The notes under the pieces are model-generated. The model had not been told where the DNA came from, did not search any database, and was given only the letters and a program-made list of their open reading frames with translations. The position numbers were made by a program, and so were the translations under genes. Below, piece after piece: positions 5,900-11,689 of a stretch of DNA of 11,689 nt (the first letter of the stretch is position 1; every line of letters begins with the position of its first letter). The stretch is from Actinomycetota bacterium (GTDB taxonomy: Bacteria > Actinomycetota > Actinomycetes > Nanopelagicales > Nanopelagicaceae), in contig JAPLBI010000166.1 in NCBI GenBank assembly GCA_026392815.1, forward strand, positions 1 through 11,689. The letters are read 5' to 3'.

Positions 5900-6483
5900 T
5901 GAGTACATCTCCTTGGATAATTGTTGGCCTCGGTAACCCGGGCGAACAATATGAAGCCACTCGCCATAACGTTGGCCAGATGGTTATTGATGAACTCGCT
6001 AAGCGTCACAACGTAAAACTCAGTACCCATAAGTCACGCACCGACATCGCCGCCTACAAGTTAGGCGTCGGTGTCGATGCTTTTTCTGTGATCCTTTCAA
6101 AATCTAAGAGTTACATGAACGAATCTGGCGGACCGATTAAGGCGCTTGCCAACTTCTATTCAGTAGAACCACAACAAGTAATTGTTTTGCATGACGAGCT
6201 AGATATTCCCTTTGCGGCAATTCGCTCCAAGATCGCTGGTGGCGATAACGGCCATAACGGTTTGAAATCACTCACCTCAGCGTTTGGCACCGCTGAGTAC
6301 TACCGCGTTCGCCTTGGCATAGGTCGCCCAATGGGACAGCAAGATCCAGCTGACTTTGTATTGAAGCAATTTAGTAAGGAAGAGAAGAAAGATTTAGGAG
6401 AATTTCTAGATCGTGGCGCAGATGTTGTTGAGTCGCTAATTACTAAAGGGCTTGATTTAACTCAATCGCAATTTAATTCTTAA
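5899..6483 (+). CDS. pth: Peptidyl-tRNA hydrolase
   Basis: Cytoplasmic enzyme that cleaves the ester bond of peptidyl-tRNAs dropped from ribosomes, recycling tRNA. Its 194 residues are a usual length. Motifs and expected catalytic/substrate residues: IVGLGNPGEQYEATRHNVG with Asn13 and catalytic His23, SKSYMNESGGP with Asn74, VLHDELDIP with Asp99, and GGDNGHNGLKS with Asn120. The GTG start sits 17 nt after the rplY stop and begins just before the conserved beta strand, so no longer N-terminus is needed. No ribosome binding site is evident; it is probably translated from the rplY transcript or from a leaderless mRNA. The gene converges on ppc with 13 bp between the stops and no hairpin terminator. 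Appears intact. Confidence 0.96.
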   Translation: MSTSPWIIVGLGNPGEQYEATRHNVGQMVIDELAKRHNVKLSTHKSRTDIAAYKLGVGVDAFSVILSKSKSYMNESGGPIKALANFYSVEPQQVIVLHDELDIPFAAIRSKIAGGDNGHNGLKSLTSAFGTAEYYRVRLGIGRPMGQQDPADFVLKQFSKEEKKDLGEFLDRGADVVESLITKGLDLTQSQFNS

Positions 6484-6496
6484 GTTAATTCTTGTA

Positions 6497-9223
6497 TTAG
6501 CCAGTATTGCGAAGGCCTGCGGCAACGCCGTTAATGGTCAGCAAGAGCGCACGTACCAACATCGCATCTGATGCTTCTCCAGCTGTGCGCACACGGTGCA
6601 AGAGGTTTACTTGGAGCAAATGCAGTGGAGAAAGATAGGCATCGCGCACCTGCAAGGTACGAGCCAAAATTGGTTGATCTCCCAGTAACGTCTCTTTCTC
6701 AGTGAGAGCAAGGATCTCTTTCACCGTTAACTCAAATTCCTGAGTAATTGTGTCGAGGAAGTGATGAAGTTCGGTCGGAACCAGAGTTTCTACATAGCGT
6801 TTTGCAGTTACTAAATCTGTCTTTGCTAAGGTCATTTCCACATTGCTAATAAAGGTATGGAAGAAGTGCCATTCCTTAAGCATCTTCTTTAATACATCTG
6901 ATTTACCAGCCTCGCGCGCAGCCTTTAGTCCAGTACCAACGCCGAACCAACCTGGCACGATCTGACGTGATTGGGTCCAACCAAATACCCACGGAATCGC
7001 ACGCAGTGAATCGAGCCCGCCCGCTGCATCGGGGCGACGCGATGGACGTGAACCTAAGAAGAGATTTCCAAGTTGTTCTACCGGTGTTGAGGCATAGAAG
7101 TAAGCAGGAAGATCAGGATGATCAATTAACTTTCGGTAGCGCGCAAAAGAGTTATCGCTAATCAAGTTCATGCATTCATTCCATTGCGCTAAATCTGTTG
7201 GGCTTTGACGAGCCGCGCGGTTGAGAATAGTTGCTTCAAGAGATGCGGCAAGAGTTAACTCAACGTTTTCGCGAGCAAGAGCGGGAAGTGCGTACTTGTC
7301 GCTAATTACTTCGCCTTGTTCGGTCATCTTGATCTGTCCATCAACTGAGCCCCATGGAAGTGCAACCAAAGCATCGTAAGTAGGTCCGCCACCACGGCCA
7401 ACAGAACCACCACGACCATGGAATAAACGAAGTTTTACGTCGTACTTCATCGCCACATCACGCAACGCACGTTGTGCACGGTGGATCTCCCACTGGCTTG
7501 TTGCAATACCTGCATCTTTATTTGAATCTGAATATCCCAACATCACTTCTTGCACATCATCGCGCAGCGCGACGAGCGCGCGATAAGTTGGATCAGATAA
7601 GAGTTTTTCTAGGATTTCCCCAGCGGCACGAAGTTCTGCAACTGTTTCAAGTAGTGGTGCAAAACCGATTTTGGCGATCTGCTTATCGAGATCAACTAAA
7701 CCGGCTGCCTTACCAATCACCGCTGCAGCAACTAGATCATCTGCGCCCTTTGTCATTGAGATGATGTAAGTCTCGATTACTTCAGGGCCAAATCTTGCGA
7801 TTAGATCATCAATTGCTTTAAAGGTATCGAAAGTCTTCTTGCCGGCTGCATCTAAATTCGTTAAATCAGGTGAACTCTTCTTCGCCAACTCTGAATTAAG
7901 TACCGGAAACTTTTCATTCTGTGACAGGTCCATGTAGCCAGCAGGCATTCCTTGCTTTAAAAGGTTGTGGTGGGCATCAGAATGTTCGCGAACATCGAGA
8001 GTTGCATGGGTAAGACCGAAGGCAGCAATACTGCGGATTGTGCGCTCTAGAAAGCCGGTTGCGATTAGCTCGCCACGATGGGCAGCCAATGAATCGCGCA
8101 TCAAAGTTAAATCTGCGATTAGTTCTGCAGAGTTTGCATAGTCACGCCCTGGAACGTGTGCTGCCTGTGCAGCATGGCGATTGCGCGTAAATGCCAGACG
8201 GTGTGCGATAGCAGTTGCTTTAAGGCGATATGGCTCTTGTTGATTCAAACGTAAAAAGCGTGGCTCAAACTCTGGAATATTCTTCAGATCTTCTTCAATA
8301 GAGGCTTGTAATTCAGGAGTTGTACCAACTATGCGAGTCGAAATTGAGAGCATCTGACGCAGCTCATCCATCGCTGAAATCGAAGTGCGGATCGCGTGGG
8401 CAACTTGGAGCGCAATCGCATCTTCAGTTACTTGCGCAGTGATATTTGGATTACCGTCGCGATCGCCACCGATCCAGGTACCGAAGGTAAGTGGACGGGC
8501 AGTTACTGGCAGATCGATATCAAGGCGCTTTAGTTCGCGCGCAAAATCATTTAAAACTTCTGGAACGGTATTTAAAGCAAGATCATCTAGGTAATAAAGA
8601 GCGTTCATCGCTTCATCCAGAGGTTCTGGACGATTTAAACGAAGTTCGTCAGTCTGCCAAAGGAGATCCACAGTTTCTGCCAAGCGCTCGTTCTGGCGCG
8701 GATTTAAATCTTGATCCAACAACTTCACAACTTCACCGAGTTTATTTAGGATCGAACGGCGCGCAGCTTCGGTTGGGTGTGCGGTAAATACGGGACGAAC
8801 CATAAGTTCGCTAACCCATTGTTCTAAATCTGCGTGAGTAAAGGAATGGCCCGGAGTCTGCGCTTTATAGGCCTCTTCAATTTTATCGATAGCGCGGCTT
8901 AACCAAGAGCCACCAACTGCGCGAGATTGTGCAAGAACACGTGCGCGGTGAACTTGTTCTGCAACATTTGCTAAATGGAAGTAAGTACTAAAGGCGCGCA
9001 CCAATTGCACAGAATCTTCGACGGAGAGTTTTTCTAGTAATTCAATACCGCCGCCTTCGCGGACAGCTTTACGTACAGATTCAACGAGATCTAGAAGTTC
9101 TTGTCCTTCTTGGCGAACAAGTGATTGACCTAGAAGATCTCCAAGCTTGCGTACATCGCTACGCAAAATTGCATCATCGCTTGCGATGTTGTTGGCGTTA
9201 GCGGGGCTCTGTGTCACGGGCAT
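6497..9223 (-). CDS. ppc: Phosphoenolpyruvate carboxylase
   Basis: Carboxylates PEP with bicarbonate to oxaloacetate, an anaplerotic reaction feeding the TCA cycle and aspartate-family synthesis. Its 908 residues are a full-length bacterial PEPC. Motifs in order: VFTAHPTEAARRS with catalytic His149, GGDRDGNP at 252-259, LDVREHSDAHH at about 409-419, VMLGYSDSNKDAG at about 560-572, the Gly-rich catalytic loop FHGRGGSVGRGGGP at 601-614, FGWTQSRQIVPGWFG, and the invariant C-terminal RNTG. The chosen ATG (9221-9223) has AGAGG only 2 nt upstream, too close. A GTG two codons inside (9215-9217) would have ideal spacing and may be the real start, a 2-residue difference. It stands alone on the minus strand between pth and mfd and has its own candidate promoter. 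It appears intact. Confidence 0.97.
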   Translation of the reverse strand: MPVTQSPANANNIASDDAILRSDVRKLGDLLGQSLVRQEGQELLDLVESVRKAVREGGGIELLEKLSVEDSVQLVRAFSTYFHLANVAEQVHRARVLAQSRAVGGSWLSRAIDKIEEAYKAQTPGHSFTHADLEQWVSELMVRPVFTAHPTEAARRSILNKLGEVVKLLDQDLNPRQNERLAETVDLLWQTDELRLNRPEPLDEAMNALYYLDDLALNTVPEVLNDFARELKRLDIDLPVTARPLTFGTWIGGDRDGNPNITAQVTEDAIALQVAHAIRTSISAMDELRQMLSISTRIVGTTPELQASIEEDLKNIPEFEPRFLRLNQQEPYRLKATAIAHRLAFTRNRHAAQAAHVPGRDYANSAELIADLTLMRDSLAAHRGELIATGFLERTIRSIAAFGLTHATLDVREHSDAHHNLLKQGMPAGYMDLSQNEKFPVLNSELAKKSSPDLTNLDAAGKKTFDTFKAIDDLIARFGPEVIETYIISMTKGADDLVAAAVIGKAAGLVDLDKQIAKIGFAPLLETVAELRAAGEILEKLLSDPTYRALVALRDDVQEVMLGYSDSNKDAGIATSQWEIHRAQRALRDVAMKYDVKLRLFHGRGGSVGRGGGPTYDALVALPWGSVDGQIKMTEQGEVISDKYALPALARENVELTLAASLEATILNRAARQSPTDLAQWNECMNLISDNSFARYRKLIDHPDLPAYFYASTPVEQLGNLFLGSRPSRRPDAAGGLDSLRAIPWVFGWTQSRQIVPGWFGVGTGLKAAREAGKSDVLKKMLKEWHFFHTFISNVEMTLAKTDLVTAKRYVETLVPTELHHFLDTITQEFELTVKEILALTEKETLLGDQPILARTLQVRDAYLSPLHLLQVNLLHRVRTAGEASDAMLVRALLLTINGVAAGLRNTG

Positions 9224-9237
9224 ATCCTCTCAGGAAT

Positions 9238-9247
9238 ACTCATGAGT
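9238..9247. promoter_or_regulatory. 10-bp perfect palindrome in the ppc leader (candidate operator)
   Basis: ACTCATGAGT is perfectly self-complementary and lies just downstream of the predicted ppc transcription start and beside the mfd -35 candidate. It could be a dimeric repressor site. The bound protein is unknown. Confidence 0.35.
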
Positions 9248-9274
9248 TTGATACGCGATTATGCGCGTTAGACT
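9248..9274 (+). promoter_or_regulatory. Candidate mfd promoter
   Basis: TTGATA (9248-9253) and TAGACT (9269-9274) are separated by 15 nt, shorter than ideal. TAGACT is embedded in GTTAGACTTA, the same 10-mer found at the candidate glmU -10. It overlaps the divergent ppc promoter, so the two would compete. Initiation would be near 9281, leaving a leader of about 112 nt. Confidence 0.3.
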
Positions 9275-9285
9275 TAACCCATCAA
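9258..9285 (-). promoter_or_regulatory. Candidate ppc promoter
   Basis: On the minus strand TTGATG (9280-9285) and CATAAT (9258-9263) are separated by 16 nt, giving a start near 9251 and a leader of about 28 nt. The -10 is flanked by the inverted repeat ACGCG (9253-9257) and CGCGT (9264-9268), so a dimeric regulator centred on it would block transcription. Confidence 0.45.
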
Positions 9286-9345
9286 GCCCCCTCCCTTTTG
9301 GGAACGGGGCCTTACGGCGTTTTCTCTTGAGAAATCGCCAATGGG
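9278..9345 (+). promoter_or_regulatory. Tandem hairpins with closing helix in the ppc-mfd intergenic region
   Basis: Hairpin A pairs GCCCC (9286-9290) with GGGGC (9306-9310) and TCCC (9292-9295) with GGGA (9300-9303) around TTTT. Hairpin B pairs GGCG (9316-9319) with CGCC (9336-9339) and TTTCT (9321-9325) with AGAAA (9330-9334) around CTTG. CCCAT (9278-9282) pairs with ATGGG (9341-9345) and would close both into a three-way junction. TCCCTTT of hairpin A (9292-9298) is also complementary to the mfd ribosome site AAAGGGA (9379-9385). It may be an mfd leader element or a small RNA. Confidence 0.45.
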
Positions 9346-9378
9346 AATGGCATTTCAAAGGCATTTCTCACATATTGG

Positions 9379-9384
9379 AAAGGG
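9379..9384 (+). promoter_or_regulatory. mfd ribosome binding site
   Basis: AAAGGG stands 8 nt before ATG 9393-9395 and supports that start over the out-of-frame ATG at 9385. Just upstream GGCATTTC occurs twice (9348-9355 and 9359-9366), a short direct repeat of unknown meaning. Confidence 0.6.
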
Positions 9385-9392
9385 ATGATCAA

Positions 9393-11689
9393 ATGCGTGC
9401 ATTAGTGCAGATGCTTGGGGCAGATACTGCCGTTGCATCCTGTATCGGTGACGCGCAAAAGATTATTTCCCCAGCCCCGACTTATCCATTTTTGCTTGCA
9501 CTGCGCGCGCAGAGTAAACCGTTACTTGTAATCACTAGCTCAAGTCGGGCCGCTGAAGATCTTGCAAATGAACTCCGAGAATTGCACCCAAACGTTCTCG
9601 AATTTCCTGCCTGGGAAACCCTTCCTCACGAGCGGTTAAGCCCACGAAGTGACACCGTTGCCAGAAGGTTAGCGACGTTATCAACGCTTGCGAGAAAAGA
9701 TTTAGAGAACCCAATTGTTGTTGCACCGATTCGCGCAGCGATACATAGATTCATCGCTGATTTAGCTACTGCGCCTTTGCAAACTTTAGAAATTGGTGGC
9801 GAAGTAGATCTAACTTCGCTAGTGGAGCATTTAACGCAGTTGGCATATACCCGTACAGACTTAGTTGAAAAGCGCGGTGAGTTTGCGGTGCGCGGTGGAA
9901 TCGTCGACCTCTTCCTACCGTTATCGGAGCATCCGATAAGAATCGATTTCTTCGGCGATGAAATTGAAGAGTTGAGTTTTTTCGAGGTCTCATCACAACG
10001 AACCACCAACCCCGTTGTTGGAAAGCTAGCAATTCTGCCTTGCCGTGAACTTTTACTAAGTGAAGAAATTCGTTCTCGTGCTGAGAGCGTAAAGGATAAG
10101 TACCCCGCTGCACTAGAAATTCTCGATCGCATGGCGCAAGGCATAATCTCTGAAGGAATGGAATCTCTAATTCCAATTCTTATCAAAGAAACCGAGACAA
10201 TTTTTCAGAGAGTTTCAACAGGCAGCGAAGTTGTATTTATTGATGACGAACGAATTCGTATGCGCACGATGGATTTACTTGCCACTAATGATGAGTTCTT
10301 TGAAGCCGCTTGGTCGCACGCCGCACTCGGTGCTGTTGCGCCCTTACCTGTTACCGATGCAACCTATCTTTCATGGGATTCGCTAAATGAAGAGATAGTC
10401 CGATGCGGCTTAAAGCCACGCGCTTTTAATCCATTCGGAACAGATTTAGATACCGACGCCACCTTCTTGGATTTCAGCGCCATAGATCCGCTGCGAGGAG
10501 ATGCTGATCGCGCAGTTGCCGCGATGCAGGAGGCGGTAAGCCAGGGTTTTTCAATAATCTTCTCAACGGCTGGGCAAGGAATGGCCGAACGATATGCCGG
10601 CATCTTCCGCGATGCTGATCTACCTGTCTTTATTGCCCCAGAGTTAAAGGCAATTCCGACTAAGGCAACGATTCATATAACGCAATCATCTATTGCACAT
10701 GGATTCTCTTCACTTGAATCGCGAATTCTATTTATGACCGAACGCGATTTAACTGGCAGTAAGGCTTCAGCAAAAGATGGCGTGCGCATGCCATCAAAAC
10801 GTAAACAAGCTGTTGATCCACTAGAACTGCGCGCTGGTGATTTTGTGGTGCACGAGCAACATGGAATCGGTCGTTATGTCGAGATGGTTCAACGCACGAT
10901 CAATGGAGTTACGCGTGAATACTTAGTTATTGAATATGCGCCTGCTAAACGCGGCCAACCCGGAGATCGCATCTTTGTCCCAACAGATACTTTGGAACAA
11001 GTTTCTAAATACGTTGGCGGCGAAGCACCTGCTGTGCACCGCATCGGCAGCGGCGAATGGCAGAAGGCAAAGGGTCGCGCCCGCAAGGCGGTTAAACAGA
11101 TCGCTGGCGAGTTAATTCGTTTGTATGCCGCACGCACATCTTCACCTGGTTATGCATTCTCTGCAGATACGCCGTGGCAGCGCGAGTTAGAAGATGCCTT
11201 CTCTTATATCGAAACCCCAGATCAACTTTCGACTATCGAAGAAGTAAAGCGCGATATGGAGAAGCCTTACCCAATGGATCGCATCATCTGCGGCGATGTT
11301 GGTTATGGAAAGACTGAGATCGCAATCCGCGCAGCATTTAAAGCGGTGCAAGATGGCAAGCAGGTCGCAGTTCTAGTTCCAACAACACTTCTTGTGCAGC
11401 AGCACGCTAAGACTTTTGCAGAGCGATATTCAGGTTTCCCAATTCGCGTCGCCGGAATGTCACGCTTTAACACCGCTAAAGAATCAAAAGAAATTCTTGC
11501 CGAATTAGCGGCCGGTAGCGTCGATGTTGTTATCGGCACCCATCGTCTGCTTTCACAAGATGTGATCTTCAAGGATCTAGGGCTCGTTATTGTCGATGAA
11601 GAGCAACGCTTTGGCGTTGAGCAGAAAGAATCGCTTAAGAAGATGCGCACAACTGTAGATGTTTTAGCGATGTCGGCAACGCCTATTCC
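9393..11689 (+). CDS. mfd: Transcription-repair coupling factor Mfd, 5' part
   Basis: ATP-dependent DNA translocase that removes RNA polymerase stalled at lesions and recruits UvrA for nucleotide excision repair. The first 765 codons are present and the frame is open to the window edge, so the rest of the motor and the C-terminal domain lie outside. The UvrB-like N-terminal module has WETLPHERLSP near 74-84 and GEFAVRGGIVDLFLP near 162-176. The RNA-polymerase-interacting domain starts at GDFVVHEQHGIGRY near 482 and includes FVPTDTLEQVSKYVG. The motor has Walker A GDVGYGKT at about 634-641, VPTTLLVQQH, GTHRLLSQD, the DEEQ box at about 735-738 and MSATPI at about 760. No frame break was found when reading it codon by codon. 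The start is ATG with AAAGGG 8 nt upstream. It is divergent from ppc, separated by 169 bp that hold promoters and hairpins. Confidence 0.96.
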   Translation, partial: MRALVQMLGADTAVASCIGDAQKIISPAPTYPFLLALRAQSKPLLVITSSSRAAEDLANELRELHPNVLEFPAWETLPHERLSPRSDTVARRLATLSTLARKDLENPIVVAPIRAAIHRFIADLATAPLQTLEIGGEVDLTSLVEHLTQLAYTRTDLVEKRGEFAVRGGIVDLFLPLSEHPIRIDFFGDEIEELSFFEVSSQRTTNPVVGKLAILPCRELLLSEEIRSRAESVKDKYPAALEILDRMAQGIISEGMESLIPILIKETETIFQRVSTGSEVVFIDDERIRMRTMDLLATNDEFFEAAWSHAALGAVAPLPVTDATYLSWDSLNEEIVRCGLKPRAFNPFGTDLDTDATFLDFSAIDPLRGDADRAVAAMQEAVSQGFSIIFSTAGQGMAERYAGIFRDADLPVFIAPELKAIPTKATIHITQSSIAHGFSSLESRILFMTERDLTGSKASAKDGVRMPSKRKQAVDPLELRAGDFVVHEQHGIGRYVEMVQRTINGVTREYLVIEYAPAKRGQPGDRIFVPTDTLEQVSKYVGGEAPAVHRIGSGEWQKAKGRARKAVKQIAGELIRLYAARTSSPGYAFSADTPWQRELEDAFSYIETPDQLSTIEEVKRDMEKPYPMDRIICGDVGYGKTEIAIRAAFKAVQDGKQVAVLVPTTLLVQQHAKTFAERYSGFPIRVAGMSRFNTAKESKEILAELAAGSVDVVIGTHRLLSQDVIFKDLGLVIVDEEQRFGVEQKESLKKMRTTVDVLAMSATPI

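Noticed and set aside
6484..6496. Bidirectional terminator between convergent pth and ppc
   Set aside because: Only 13 bp separate the stops and no hairpin with a T-run is visible there.
9286..9326. Intrinsic terminator formed by the GC-rich hairpin before mfd
   Set aside because: The T-rich stretch is 10 nt after the stem and is itself part of a second hairpin, and no gene on the + strand ends just upstream that would need it.
9535..10186. Overlapping minus-strand open frames of 63-186 codons within mfd
   Set aside because: They are antisense shadows of a clearly coding, motif-bearing Mfd frame and show no recognisable domains or ribosome sites.

Overview
The window is a stretch of actinobacterial housekeeping chromosome. 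Gene order (tatD, rsmA, ispE, a tRNA-Gln, glmU, prs, long-form L25, pth, mfd) and protein sequences fit Actinobacteria. The moderate G+C (mid-40s % by eye), compact spacing and frequent starts without a Shine-Dalgarno (SD) sequence suggest a streamlined freshwater lineage of the acI/Nanopelagicales kind. That placement is inference; no rRNA is present to prove it.

Layout. Bases 1-2091 (+) hold the end of tatD, then rsmA and ispE, closely linked (ATGA overlap, then a 1-nt gap). A convergent MarR-family regulator (2104-2598, -) follows. Next come tRNA-Gln(UUG) at 2678-2749 and a + strand series glmU, prs, rplY, pth (2801-6483). The large ppc gene (6497-9223, -) converges on pth with 13 bp between them and diverges from mfd. 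mfd starts at 9393 (+) and runs off the right edge. No gene-free stretch exceeds 300 bp.

Roles. RsmA matures 16S rRNA, L25 binds 5S rRNA and Pth recycles peptidyl-tRNA. IspE serves isoprenoid precursor synthesis. GlmU makes UDP-GlcNAc for peptidoglycan. Prs makes PRPP. PEP carboxylase replenishes oxaloacetate. Mfd couples transcription to repair. No mobile element, CRISPR array or defence system is visible, and I do not see a new multi-gene system.

What stands out. (1) Two normally essential genes, ispE and the 3' end of glmU, each appear to have lost a short internal piece with a frame change. This is either a sequence/assembly artefact or real decay. (2) The rplY leader has its own candidate promoter near the end of prs and a 7-nt sequence perfectly complementary to the rplY SD, with a competing hairpin; it looks like a regulatory leader. 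(3) The ppc-mfd divergent intergenic region holds two strong hairpins enclosed by a closing helix, plus palindromes at the ppc promoter. (4) The 3' end of tRNA-Gln is partly duplicated 34 bp downstream, and its T-loop has A at position 54.
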